64,000 bases of DNA from Nitrobacter sp. NHB1 (lineage in GTDB: Bacteria; Pseudomonadota; Alphaproteobacteria; Rhizobiales; Xanthobacteraceae), in assembly GCF_036964665.1 (NCBI RefSeq), contig NZ_JBAMDA010000001.1:62001-126000 (forward strand), written 5' to 3'. Below the pieces are notes generated by a model. That model was given only the letters and a program-made list of their open reading frames with translations, was not told the DNA's origin and ran no database searches. How positions within the stretch are numbered: the stretch's first letter is position 1; every line of letters starts with the position of its first letter. Below, one piece after another: positions 20,698 through 29,008 of the stretch. Both the position numbers and the translations under genes were made by a program.

Positions 20698-20731
20698 GGG
20701 CGGGGAGCGCACGCTCCCCGCCCCTTGTTTT
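20698..20731 (+). terminator. Strong rho-independent terminator after curlin 1
   Basis: GGGCGGGGAGCG pairs perfectly with CGCTCCCCGCCC (12 bp, two-base CA centre, so a slightly shorter stem in practice) and is followed by TTGTTTT. It separates curlin 1 from the rest of the locus, allowing different expression. Confidence 0.9.
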
Positions 20732-20775
20732 GATAATTATTATTTTTTTCAAGAATTTCGCATCGAGGATCGCTC

Positions 20776-21951
20776 ATGAACAAGCTTTTGCTGGCGACGA
20801 CGAGCATCCTCATTCTGGCGCCAGTCTCTTCGGCTCTCGCGGTCGGATCGACCACCTTTCTCACTCAGTTCGGCACCCAGACCGCCGACATCGTGCAGGA
20901 GCAGGCCAACTTCGGCCAGGTCGGCACGGCGATTACGCCCTTCACCCAGTTGAATGGTGAAGGCACCGGCAACAACGTCGTCCACATCGTGCAGACCAAC
21001 GCCGCTCCCGACAGCGGCTACAATGCCGCGACCGGATCGCAGATCGGCTCGACCAACCTCGCGAACATCTATCAGGCCGGCAACCACGGCTCGGTGACCG
21101 TCAACCAACTCGGCACCAACAACGGCGACGCCATCGGGCTCGACCACACCGTCGACCAGAAGGTCGATACGGATCGCAACGTGGTGCTGCTGTATGAAAA
21201 CGGCATCACCAACGGTTTCAGCATCTCGCAGGAGGGCGGCGCCAACAACGCGGTCACGGTGGCGCAGATCGGAAACGGCAACGCGGCCAAGACCACGCAG
21301 AACGGCTACGATCTGATAATCGTCATCCACCAGCAGGGACCGAGCGAGGGCAACTACGCGCTCGCCACCCAGTTGGGCGGCCAGAACAGCCTCGATGTGC
21401 TGCAGGACAGCGCCGGCGCGCATCACGTCACCAGCAACCAGGACGGCACCGGCAATTCCGCCGAGGTGGTGCAGCACGGCTCCGGCCAGTTCGTCTTCAA
21501 CACCCAGAGTGGCGGCGGCACCGATTCGCTCGGCAACCAGGCGTGGTTCACCCAGACCGGATCGGGCAACACCGCCCGCAACAACCAGTCCGGTTATGGC
21601 GGCCAGGCGACGTTCGGCCAGTACGGCACCGGCAACGAGGCGACGCTGATCTATCAGAACGGCACCGGCGACGTCGCGGTTCTGATGCAGTACGATGACA
21701 AGAACACGGTCACGCTGTACCAGAACGGCAATGCCAACAACGCCAGTTCAAATCAGTCCGGCGGCTATCAGTTGGCCTCGCTGCTGCAGAACGGCGATGG
21801 CAACAGGATTGTCGGAATGCAGCAGGGCAACGGCAGTCAGTTCGGCAACAGCGCGATCGTGATGCAGGGCAGCTTGACCGTGCCCAGCAGCAACAACGTC
21901 GCGAACTACAGCCAGAGCGGCAGCGGCCATACGCTGGTCATCAAACAGTAA
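20776..21951 (+). CDS. Curlin-repeat amyloid protein 2 (CsgA-like)
   Basis: 391 residues with a signal peptide (NKLLLATTSILILAPVSSALA) and a long array of curlin repeats (NNAVTVAQIGNGN, WFTQTGSGNTARNNQSG, TLIYQNGTGD), ending YSQSGSGHTLVIKQ, nearly the same end as curlin 1 (TTIVKQ). The N-terminal VGSTTFLTQFGTQTADI-type start and AIGGVSPF/AITPFTQ block are shared with the other curlins of the locus. GAGGATCG precedes the ATG. Probably a fibre subunit; which paralogue is major cannot be told. Confidence 0.92.
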   Translation: MNKLLLATTSILILAPVSSALAVGSTTFLTQFGTQTADIVQEQANFGQVGTAITPFTQLNGEGTGNNVVHIVQTNAAPDSGYNAATGSQIGSTNLANIYQAGNHGSVTVNQLGTNNGDAIGLDHTVDQKVDTDRNVVLLYENGITNGFSISQEGGANNAVTVAQIGNGNAAKTTQNGYDLIIVIHQQGPSEGNYALATQLGGQNSLDVLQDSAGAHHVTSNQDGTGNSAEVVQHGSGQFVFNTQSGGGTDSLGNQAWFTQTGSGNTARNNQSGYGGQATFGQYGTGNEATLIYQNGTGDVAVLMQYDDKNTVTLYQNGNANNASSNQSGGYQLASLLQNGDGNRIVGMQQGNGSQFGNSAIVMQGSLTVPSSNNVANYSQSGSGHTLVIKQ

Positions 21952-21976
21952 TCCTGAGATACGCGTCAGGTTCGTC

Positions 21977-21997
21977 GTTAGCGTTACGTTAGCTAAC
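21977..21997. promoter_or_regulatory. GTTAGC direct repeat with GTTAGCTAAC palindrome
   Basis: GTTAGC, five bases, then the perfect 10-base palindrome GTTAGCTAAC, about 165 bases before curlin 3. It shares its half-site and spacing with the inverted repeat at 18948-18964. Confidence 0.35.
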
Positions 21998-22160
21998 ACG
22001 GCGCAACGCCGGGACGGCGTAAAGCTCGCCAGGCCATTGATTTTTCGAGTCAAACACCTGGACCGTCGAGTATTCGTTACAATTTGACCGATCGGCGAAA
22101 GCCGATCTTCCAACTCCTGCGCCATGGTGGCTTGCCATCAAGGGCACAGGGATTGGGGTC

Positions 22161-22997
22161 ATGAAAATCATTTATCTGGCGACCGTCGGCGTCGCCGCAT
22201 TGATTTCGAGTTTCGCCGCGCAGGCATCCGTCATCAGCACCGGCACCACGAGCAGCAGCTTCGTCGTCTATCAGGCGCCGGGCGGCGACAATGCCATCGG
22301 CGGCGTCTCGCCGTTCGCGCAGAGCAACGACGCCGGTGGCGGCGGCAATCTGATCATTATCGATCAGACCGGATCCGCCAACCGGTTCGGGTCGGGTAGC
22401 GATGCGTCGTTCCAGTCCGGTACCGGCAATCAGGCCGCCGTCACCCAAAGCGGGACCGGCAGCAGCGTCGTGCTGCAGCAGACCGGTCGTTTCAACGGCG
22501 TCTCAGGCGGCCTCATCAGTTCGATCATCCAGTCGGCCGACGACAGCACGCTCACGATCTTGCAGAGCGGCAACGGCAACAGCTTTCAGGTCAGCCAGGC
22601 GGGCGCCAACAACGCCGCGACCCTGAAGCAGACCGGGACCGGCAACGCGGCCAGGGTCGGCCAGAGCGGCACCGAACTGCTGGCGATGCTGACGCAGAAG
22701 GGCAACAACAACACGTTGCAGGCCCAGCAAACCGGCGTCAACAATGCCATGGTCGCGACCCAGGCCGGTTCGGACAATATGATGCTGGTCAATCAGAGCG
22801 GCAACGCCAACCAGATGACCGCGAGCCAGACCGGCAACAACCAGGTTGCATCGCTGACGCAATCCGGCAGCCATAACGTCATGAACGCCAGTCAGGCCGG
22901 GTCGTACAATCAGGTTTCGGTGTCGCAGACCTCCAGCAACAACATCGCTTCGGTGTCGCAGAGCGGGCGGGGCAACGTCGCTAATATCCGCCAGTAG
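22161..22997 (+). CDS. Curlin-repeat amyloid protein 3 (CsgA-like)
   Basis: 278 residues: signal peptide (KIIYLATVGVAALISSFAAQA), a Gly/Asp-rich start with AIGGVSPFAQSNDAGGGGN, then about ten curlin repeats (QQTGRFNG, VSQAGANNAATLKQTGTGNA, VNQSGNANQMTASQTGNN, SVSQSGRGNVANIRQ). The gene is separated from curlin 2 by 209 bases containing the GTTAGC palindrome. ATG after GGGGTC; no better start. Confidence 0.92.
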   Translation: MKIIYLATVGVAALISSFAAQASVISTGTTSSSFVVYQAPGGDNAIGGVSPFAQSNDAGGGGNLIIIDQTGSANRFGSGSDASFQSGTGNQAAVTQSGTGSSVVLQQTGRFNGVSGGLISSIIQSADDSTLTILQSGNGNSFQVSQAGANNAATLKQTGTGNAARVGQSGTELLAMLTQKGNNNTLQAQQTGVNNAMVATQAGSDNMMLVNQSGNANQMTASQTGNNQVASLTQSGSHNVMNASQAGSYNQVSVSQTSSNNIASVSQSGRGNVANIRQ

Positions 22998-23109
22998 GGC
23001 GATCGGGCGGGCGTTAGCCAAACCCGGAAAATCCTTAACGAAACGTTACTACCTGCTTGCCCCGGCCACCCCGGCCGGGGTACGGTCGTGCCATTGCAGG
23101 AGTTGCGCA

Positions 23110-23430
23110 ATGGCCGCTTTGGATCAGCCGCCTCCGATTGTTTGCGTCATCGTACGCCAGGAGGCCGGAGACCGGGTACAGCTTCGAGGCCGGGTGGTGA
23201 GTCCGCAGGCCGGCCACGGCGTCTATTCGCTGCATGTTGTCAAAACCGGCCCGGCGGGATCATCCAACATCCAGATGGGCGGCCCCTTCACGTTAGCAGC
23301 GAATGTCGAGACATTTGTCGGCCTCGCCAATTTCAATGTCGATCACAATGCCAGCTATACGACGGATTTCACCGTGACCGTGAACGATCGAATTTATCGT
23401 TGCGCATTGCCGGATGGAGAATCGAAATGA
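23110..23430 (+). CDS. csgH: CsgH-like curli assembly chaperone
   Basis: 106 residues of beta-sandwich character matching the CsgC-like family of alphaproteobacteria called CsgH, which keeps curlin subunits from forming fibres inside the periplasm. Features: VCVIVRQEAGDRVQLRGRVV, the SLHVVKTGPAGSSNIQMGG strand pair, and VDHNASYTTDFTVTVND. Two cysteines (12 and about 98) could pair. AGGAG lies eight bases before the ATG. No signal peptide is visible and no upstream in-frame start adds one, which is odd for a periplasmic chaperone. Its TGA overlaps the next ATG. Confidence 0.8.
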   Translation: MAALDQPPPIVCVIVRQEAGDRVQLRGRVVSPQAGHGVYSLHVVKTGPAGSSNIQMGGPFTLAANVETFVGLANFNVDHNASYTTDFTVTVNDRIYRCALPDGESK

Positions 23431-23999
23431 ATTTCAAGCCTTGCACGGCGGCATTGTTTTCAGCCGCAGCGTCATTGCTTTTCGCCTCGGCCGCGATGGG
23501 GCAGACGCTTCTGACGGATTCGCCCTACACGGACATTTCGGCGCAAACGGACATTAATGCCTATCTGTACCATTCCCCATACAGTGCCGCCGCGCCCCTC
23601 GTCCAGGGCGCCAACGGGTCGACCGTGACGCAAAACGGCAACCTCAATACCGCGAATGCCAACATGACCGCGACGTCGGGCGGATCCTACTACCACAATA
23701 CAACCACGCAGACCCAGACCGGCAACAACAACAACTCCACGATCAATGCGTTTGGAAACTCCAATAGTTTGACAACCACGCAGCAGGGCGGGGACGGCAA
23801 TGTCGCGGCGGTCAACGCTTATGGCGACACCAATACGCTAAACGCCATGCAAAATGGCAATAGCAATAATGCAACGATCATAGCTTACGGCAGCGGCAAC
23901 AATTACAGCACGAGCCAGACGGGTGCCGGTCTGTCGGTTAATCTCACGCAGGTGGGTAATGGGAAGTCGGTATCGATTACCCAGACCGGCAACAAGTAG
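23427..23999 (+). CDS. Small curlin-repeat protein (CsgB-like candidate nucleator)
   Basis: 190 residues: signal peptide (KPCTAALFSAAASLLFASAAMG), a Tyr-rich linker, then curlin-like repeats (STVTQNGNLNTANAN, TTQTQTGNNNNSTINAFGNS, SLTTTQQGGDGN) ending SITQTGNK. Shorter and richer in Asn and Thr than the three large curlins, so a nucleator or minor subunit is possible; that is inference. The start overlaps the csgH stop (ATGA), indicating coupled translation. Confidence 0.82.
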   Translation: MNFKPCTAALFSAAASLLFASAAMGQTLLTDSPYTDISAQTDINAYLYHSPYSAAAPLVQGANGSTVTQNGNLNTANANMTATSGGSYYHNTTTQTQTGNNNNSTINAFGNSNSLTTTQQGGDGNVAAVNAYGDTNTLNAMQNGNSNNATIIAYGSGNNYSTSQTGAGLSVNLTQVGNGKSVSITQTGNK

Positions 24000-24134
24000 G
24001 CCAATGGCCGGCTTGTTGATGCATTATGGCCACAATTGCCGGAATTCCACAGACTCTTCGATGACAAGCCGCCGCATCACACCGGCGGCGTGCTAACAGA
24101 GAATCCTATATTTTATCGCTTGAGGGCTGAGCGT

Positions 24135-24638
24135 ATGGTTAATTTATTTCGTTGCCTGGCCGGCGCTAAGCTGCTGACCCAGATTGCAGCCACGGTGGCC
24201 GGTGGCTCTATCATCGCTCTAACGATGGTCGGACCGGCATCGGCCGGCACCTTGGTCTATCAGCCGACCAACCCGTCTTTTGGCGGAAATCCCAACAACG
24301 GCCCGAACCTGCTCAATTTGGCCAATGCGCAGAACATCCCACTGGCCAATCAGACCAAGGCCCAGGCCGCTGCGGCGGCGGCGGGTGCGGCCGGCGGGGC
24401 GGGGGGCAGCGCCGCGCTGACGCCGGGGCAGATCTTTGCGCAGCAACTGCAGAGCCAGTTGCTAAGCTCGTTCGCCAACCAGATTACGCAGGCGATTTTC
24501 GGTGCGAACGCGCAGCAGTCCGGCAATTTTAGCTTTGGGACCACTTCGATCAACTTCAATAAGGTCGGGGGTCAGATCCAGATTGCGATTAACGATGGAA
24601 CGTCGATTACCAACATTGTCGTGCCCGCGTCGCCTTAG
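24135..24638 (+). CDS. csgF: CsgF-like curli assembly protein
   Basis: 167 residues. Signal peptide to about residue 37 (SIIALTMVGPASA), then GTLVYQPTNPSFGGNPNNGP and LLNLANAQN, the CsgF hallmark that in E. coli inserts into the CsgG pore and couples secretion to nucleation. An Ala/Gly-rich linker and a C-terminal beta region (FSFGTTSINFNKVGGQIQIA) follow. ATG at 24135 chosen because it starts the signal; the frame is open to 24036. Confidence 0.92.
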   Translation: MVNLFRCLAGAKLLTQIAATVAGGSIIALTMVGPASAGTLVYQPTNPSFGGNPNNGPNLLNLANAQNIPLANQTKAQAAAAAAGAAGGAGGSAALTPGQIFAQQLQSQLLSSFANQITQAIFGANAQQSGNFSFGTTSINFNKVGGQIQIAINDGTSITNIVVPASP

Positions 24639-24688
24639 CGATTGCCGTCGCGCGTGTTGAATGTGAATTTGAGGCGAGGGGCCAAGTA

Positions 24689-25753
24689 GTGAAATTGGGT
24701 GGATGGAAAGTCGCCATCGTCGCGTTGGCGCTGGGCACGGCCGGGTGCGTACAGCAGCCCGGCACACGCGAGCTTCTTGAGGAAGCTCCAACGGTCACAG
24801 CGCCGTCGGCAACCGGTGTCGAACTCGAGACGCTGCCGCCGCCGCGGCGAAAAGTGGACATCGCGCTGTATCAATTTGCCGATCTCACCGGCAAGAACGA
24901 ACCGAATGACAATCTGGCGGTGTTCTCCCGTGCTGTGACCCAGGGTGGCACCGCATTCGTGGTGGACGCATTGCGTCGCGCCGGAAATGGCCGCTGGTTC
25001 ACCGTGGTCGAGCGGACCGGGCTTGCCAGCCTGCTGCAAGAGCGGCAGCTTATTACCGCGACGCGCAAGGAAATCGATGGCGAGGCCGCGCGCCCGTTGC
25101 CGCCGCTGCATTTCGCTGGGCTGATTATCGAGGGTGGCATCGTTGCATTTGACGGCAACGTTGTAACCGGCGGCCTCGGCGCCAACTATCTTGGGATTGG
25201 CGGCGATACCAAATATCGCCAGGATACCGTCACCGTCGCCATGCGGGTTGTGTCGGTCCAATCCGGTGAAGTGCTAACCAGTGTCACTACCACCAAGACA
25301 GTTTATTCGGCTTCGATTCAGGGCAGCGCTTTCAAATACGCCTCGGTGAACAAGCTGCTTCAAGTCGAGGCCGGCATTACCCGTACCGAGCCAACTCAGC
25401 TCGCTGTCCGGCAGGCGATCGATCTGGCGGTCTATGCAACGATCATCGAAGGGGCGCGAAAGAACCTTTGGAAGTTCAGGAACCCCGTTGCTCAGAACAG
25501 CCTGATCCAGAAATATCTGGCAGTGGATAAGTTTGAGCCTTGGGCTCCGGAATATCGACACCCGATGCCGGTTTCGAGCAGCGAGCCACCGCGCGCGGGA
25601 TTGAGAACGCTTGGTAGCGCTGAGCGCGCCGAGTCAAAAACGGCAACTCTCGAACCGAAGAGTTCGGCGCCAGCAAAGACCGCTCAGCGGGGTGCCACCG
25701 GCACCACGCAGCAGAGCCGTCTGGATTCCAGCGCATCGGTGCCGAAAGGCTGA
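24689..25753 (+). CDS. csgG: CsgG curli secretion pore lipoprotein
   Basis: 354 residues. A lipobox (LALGTAGC) at residues 13-20 predicts an outer-membrane lipoprotein. The core matches CsgG: DIALYQFADLTGKNEPND, WFTVVERTGLASLLQERQLI, a GLIIEGGIVAFD block and YRQDTVTVAMRVVSVQSGEV, the strands that form the nonameric pore. The C-terminal 60 residues are a Ser/Lys-rich extension absent in the E. coli protein. Starts with GTG, 50 bases after csgF. Confidence 0.95.
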   Translation: MKLGGWKVAIVALALGTAGCVQQPGTRELLEEAPTVTAPSATGVELETLPPPRRKVDIALYQFADLTGKNEPNDNLAVFSRAVTQGGTAFVVDALRRAGNGRWFTVVERTGLASLLQERQLITATRKEIDGEAARPLPPLHFAGLIIEGGIVAFDGNVVTGGLGANYLGIGGDTKYRQDTVTVAMRVVSVQSGEVLTSVTTTKTVYSASIQGSAFKYASVNKLLQVEAGITRTEPTQLAVRQAIDLAVYATIIEGARKNLWKFRNPVAQNSLIQKYLAVDKFEPWAPEYRHPMPVSSSEPPRAGLRTLGSAERAESKTATLEPKSSAPAKTAQRGATGTTQQSRLDSSASVPKG

Positions 25754-25764
25754 CAAGGCTTGTC

Positions 25765-26655
25765 ATGATGCTTGTTCGGGTCCTCCTGTTAGCTATCCTG
25801 TCAGTCACCTTGCTGGCATTTACAGGTGGAATGCGCATCACATCGCGGGGAGCGCTTGCTGCTTTTGAGGCGGATGCGTCGCGGTTCGAAGATCGATTTC
25901 CTTCCGGTGCAGAGGTTGGCCTCCAGGCAGACGACGCAGAACAGTCGTTGCATGAAGCCGCACGCGCTTCGGACGCTGAGGCGAATCAAATGTCATCAGC
26001 ATCTGTAACCGTTGACAAGAAGCCCATGACCGGCGGAGCCGGTCTTTATGTCAGCGACTCGCCGTTGGAAAATTTTTTGGCGCGCACCGAAAGCGGCGTT
26101 CAGCGCTGGTCGGGCGTTGCCATACAGGCTGCCGACGCTAACGGGATTCCGCGTGAATTTCTCCTTAAGTTACTTTCCCAGGAAAGCGGTTTCAAGCCGA
26201 CGAGCATTAGCCGGGCAGGTGCGTTGGGAATCGCGCAATTCATGCCAGCGACCGCAATCGCCGTTGGGCTTAAGGATCCTTTCGAACCGATATCAGCAAT
26301 CCATGCTGCCGCGGCGCATCTGGCGACGCTTGTGAAGCGATTCGGCAACCTGGGGCTTGCGGCGGCCGCATACAATGCGGGCCCGGAAAGAGTCAGCGCT
26401 TGGTTGTCAGGCAGGCGCGGTCTTCCGGAGGAAACCCGAAATTATGTTCGCCGGGTGACGGGCCTCGACGCCGAGAGTTGGGCTACGCCACGAACCGGCT
26501 TGATCATGAATGCATCGAATGTCACCGCAGTCGCCAAACCCGGCGGTGCACCTTCGGGCCGCAAGCCATCGTCGCGTCGGTCTGCGTCGGCGGTCAATCT
26601 TTGCCAGGCGATAAATTCGACGGGCGCGGCGTGCAGAGTGCAAACGAACTACTAG
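25765..26655 (+). CDS. SLT-domain lytic transglycosylase of the curli locus
   Basis: 296 residues. An N-terminal hydrophobic segment (LVRVLLLAILSVTLLAFTGG) anchors or exports it. Residues 110-230 are a soluble-lytic-transglycosylase domain: EFLLKLLSQESGFKP (catalytic Glu in QES), SRAGALGIAQFMPATA and AAAYNAGPERVSAWL. It starts 12 bases after csgG, so it is almost certainly in the same transcript. A role in opening peptidoglycan for CsgG assembly is an inference; alternatively general wall turnover. Confidence 0.88.
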   Translation: MMLVRVLLLAILSVTLLAFTGGMRITSRGALAAFEADASRFEDRFPSGAEVGLQADDAEQSLHEAARASDAEANQMSSASVTVDKKPMTGGAGLYVSDSPLENFLARTESGVQRWSGVAIQAADANGIPREFLLKLLSQESGFKPTSISRAGALGIAQFMPATAIAVGLKDPFEPISAIHAAAAHLATLVKRFGNLGLAAAAYNAGPERVSAWLSGRRGLPEETRNYVRRVTGLDAESWATPRTGLIMNASNVTAVAKPGGAPSGRKPSSRRSASAVNLCQAINSTGAACRVQTNY

Positions 26656-26656
26656 A

Positions 26657-26875
26657 CTAGGCGGCGCCGTCCTCGCCTGCCCGCACGGTCACGTCCATCA
26701 GATGATGCGCGTCGGTGATGCCGTCGGCGGCATTGCGTACCAAGGTCTCGGCCATCCTCGCTTTGGTCGCCGGCGTGCGGTGCTCCGGTCCGATCTGCTC
26801 GACCGCGATGTCGAGCAGCTCACGCAAATGCGCGACATACTCGGCGTCGAATTTCTGCGGCGGAACCTGACTCAT
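26657..26875 (-). CDS. Small hypothetical protein
   Basis: 72 residues starting MSQVPPQKFDAEYVAHLREL, helical and acidic, no membrane segment. GAGGAA stands about 10 bases before the ATG at 26875; the frame is open to 26923 but the extension is Arg/His-rich. Family not recognised. It converges on the transglycosylase with stops one base apart. Confidence 0.65.
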   Translation of the reverse strand: MSQVPPQKFDAEYVAHLRELLDIAVEQIGPEHRTPATKARMAETLVRNAADGITDAHHLMDVTVRAGEDGAA

Positions 26876-27132
26876 GCAATGCGCTTCCTCATTCGCGATG
26901 GTGCGGAGAAGGTGGCGTCGCAATAGGGCGGAGTTGCGTCGCGGAAAGGGAGATGTCGGGGCGAGGCGAGAGGGCGCTATGCCAAGGTGTTAATTGGCGA
27001 GTTGTCGCGTCGCATGGCCGCGACGAAGCGAGCGCTTGAGTTTTTCTCGATCGCCACGATGTGGAAGCCCGATCAAGTATTTTTTGACGGCTTTTTGGCC
27101 GCTTCTTGATTGTTTAGATGCCCTTGAGCAGC

Positions 27133-27429
27133 TTAGAGAACCTGCGAGCGACGGGAGTTGATCCACTCATCAATCCACTTGGGTGCCCATCCGTTAACGG
27201 TGGTAGGGTCAATCTTCGCAATGATTTCGGAATCATCCTTATTCAGGATTTTGCTGAGCGACGCAAAGATATCCCGACTGGACTTGTCGGTGAGCAGTAT
27301 CCAGCACGAGCCGCTAAACCTCAGCCAGTCACCGAGTTCGCCCAGTGCAAGGTCAATAGTCTGGATGTTTTTCATTGTGCTCTGGGTGGCAACCCAATTC
27401 ACGCTAATCATGAAAAAACTTTTGGGCAT
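27133..27429 (-). CDS. SinR/Cas2-like small protein
   Basis: 98 residues (92 if starting at the inner ATG 27411). The pattern MISVNWVAT... LGELGDWLRFSGSCWILLTD ... SRDIFASLSKILNKDDSEII and NGWAPKWIDEWI fits the small ferredoxin-like SinR/Cas2-like family: first-strand start, a central W-x-L strand, a helix beginning with a D-x-I-type turn, DD and a final helix. No cas genes or repeats are nearby. Before the IS insertions it would have followed a 121-residue membrane protein with a one-base gap. AT-rich. Confidence 0.55.
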   Translation of the reverse strand: MPKSFFMISVNWVATQSTMKNIQTIDLALGELGDWLRFSGSCWILLTDKSSRDIFASLSKILNKDDSEIIAKIDPTTVNGWAPKWIDEWINSRRSQVL

Positions 27430-27430
27430 C

Positions 27431-27569
27431 TCAGTCGAGCCCTATTTGCTGAGATGCCGAAGATTCTTGAGTAATTACTTTTGGGTCCTTTGCCGCCATC
27501 TCTATCTGACGCCAGCGTACTAATTCAGCCCCTTCCAATAGAGCAAGGTCGGGGTTCTTGTTCGCAAAT
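27431..27569 (-). pseudogene. 3' half of IS-disrupted membrane-protein gene
   Basis: Encodes the C-terminal 46 residues (RFANKNPDLALLEGAELVRW and following, ending SQQIGLD) of the gene whose 5' part lies at 29855-30080. Joining the two halves across the IS block, minus one TA target copy, restores one frame: ...YFIGII-RFANKNPDL.... It has no start of its own. Its TGA is one base before the ATG of the SinR/Cas2-like gene. Confidence 0.75.
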
Positions 27570-27573
27570 CTAG

Positions 27574-29005
27574 CACTACAGTTGCCTTTTTGAGAGACGT
27601 CTGAATCCATAGGCAACCATGATTCGGAGATCATGGACGCAAGCAGCGTCGATTGAGGAGACGCTTGCGTTGTGGGCGGCGTCGCTTCGAGAAATCAAGC
27701 AGCGGATACGTCCGTTGTTCACGCAACAGCGTATTGCAGCGAATGCCGGCCTGTTCCTGGAAGGCCTGCTCGGAGACGAGCCGCGCAAGACCGGTTGGAT
27801 GCGCGCCGAGGCGGCAGGCGATCCTGGCCCCTGGCGGCAGCAGGCCATTCTGGGTCGTGGAGATTGGGACGCGGATGCCCTGCGCGATATCGTGCGCGAC
27901 TATGTCATCGAGCATCTGGCGGATGACGATGCGGTGCTGGTGATCGACGAGACCGGCTTTCTCAAGCAGGGCAAAGCGTCCTGCGGCGTGGCGCGGCAAT
28001 ACACGGGTTCGGCAGGGAAGATTACGAACTGCCAGATCGGGGTCTTCGCGACCTACGTTTCGCGTCATGGTCATGCGTTCATCGATCGGGCGTTGTATCT
28101 TGCGAAGGAATGGACCGACGATCCCGACCGTCTAAAAGCCGCATATGTGCCTGCCGACGTCGGCTTTGCGACCAAACCGAAGCTTGCGACAAGAATGATC
28201 GCACGCGCGATAGCCGCGTCTGTCCCATTCAAGTGGGTTGCCGGTGATACCGTCTACGGTGTTGGCGACATCGAACAGCAACTGCGTCGGGCAGGCAAAG
28301 GCTACGTGCTTGGGGTCAGCAGCGCTCATGTGTTTCGATCCTGGGGCAAGCGATCGCCGGTCGCCGGGACGGCTGCAGACATCGCCCGGACGCGGCGCTC
28401 ATCTGACTGGAAGCGCCTGTCGGCGGGAGCCGGAACCAAAGGGCCGCGGCTGCACGACTGGTGTTATCTCGAATTGGCCGATCTCGAGGCCGGTCAGTTC
28501 AACCGCACAAATGATGGTGTGTGGACGCGCGGTCTCCTGATCCGCCGTCGCATCGCCGACGATGACCTCGCCTTCTTCACCACCTGGTGTCCAGCAGGCA
28601 CATCAATTGAAACGCTGGTCGCGGTTGAAGGCCATCGATGGGCAATCGAGGACAGCTTTGAAACCGCGAAAAACGAGTTCGGCCTCGATCACAACGAGAG
28701 CAGATCCTGGCATGGGTGGCACCGTCATGTGTCCCTGGTGATGCTCGCCTTCGCCATGATGGCGGCGATCCGACATCGCGCTAATCCGCCACCCAAAAAA
28801 ACCAAACGCCGCCCGCCGGCAAAAGCCAAAGCATCACCACGCCGCCACTGATCCGTTGGTCGATCCAGGAAATTCGCCGCGTTGCCATCCGACTCGCGCG
28901 AAAGCGGATCCAACCCGCACACATCATCGCATGGTCTTGCTGGCGCAGGGCTCACCAGGCTGCCGCTCAGCGCGCTCACTTCAAATCAAAACGGCAACTG
29001 TAATG
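27574..29005 (+). mobile_element. IS701-family insertion sequence
   Basis: A 1,432-bp element. The ends are inverted repeats: left CACTACAGTTGCCTTTTTGA, right (reverse complement) CATTACAGTTGCCGTTTTGA, 18 of 20 identical. CTAG flanks both ends (27570-27573 and 29006-29009), matching the 4-bp YTAR target of this family. The transposase is intact, so the copy may be recent. The right CTAG overlaps the left TA and first base of the IS5-type element, so it inserted at that element's edge. Confidence 0.85.
27619..28851 (+). CDS. IS701-family transposase
   Basis: 410 residues, DDE-type. Key blocks: AVLVIDETGFLKQGKASCGV (first Asp), WVAGDTVYGVG (second Asp) and VEGHRWAIEDSFETAKNEFGLDH (Glu), as in IS701 transposases. 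A basic tail (PPPKKTKRRPPAKAKASPRR) closes it. Intact from ATG to TGA. The start lies 45 bases inside the left inverted repeat. Confidence 0.95.
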   Translation: MIRRSWTQAASIEETLALWAASLREIKQRIRPLFTQQRIAANAGLFLEGLLGDEPRKTGWMRAEAAGDPGPWRQQAILGRGDWDADALRDIVRDYVIEHLADDDAVLVIDETGFLKQGKASCGVARQYTGSAGKITNCQIGVFATYVSRHGHAFIDRALYLAKEWTDDPDRLKAAYVPADVGFATKPKLATRMIARAIAASVPFKWVAGDTVYGVGDIEQQLRRAGKGYVLGVSSAHVFRSWGKRSPVAGTAADIARTRRSSDWKRLSAGAGTKGPRLHDWCYLELADLEAGQFNRTNDGVWTRGLLIRRRIADDDLAFFTTWCPAGTSIETLVAVEGHRWAIEDSFETAKNEFGLDHNESRSWHGWHRHVSLVMLAFAMMAAIRHRANPPPKKTKRRPPAKAKASPRRH

Positions 29006-29008
29006 CTA

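Noticed and set aside
19500-23990. CRISPR-like regular repetition in the curlin region
   Set aside because: The repeats are protein-level (Q-x-G-x-x-N) and degenerate at DNA level, without uniform spacers.
27158-27523. Plus-strand frames opposite the SinR/Cas2-like gene
   Set aside because: The minus-strand frame has a coherent family pattern and fits the operon restored across the IS; the plus frames have none.
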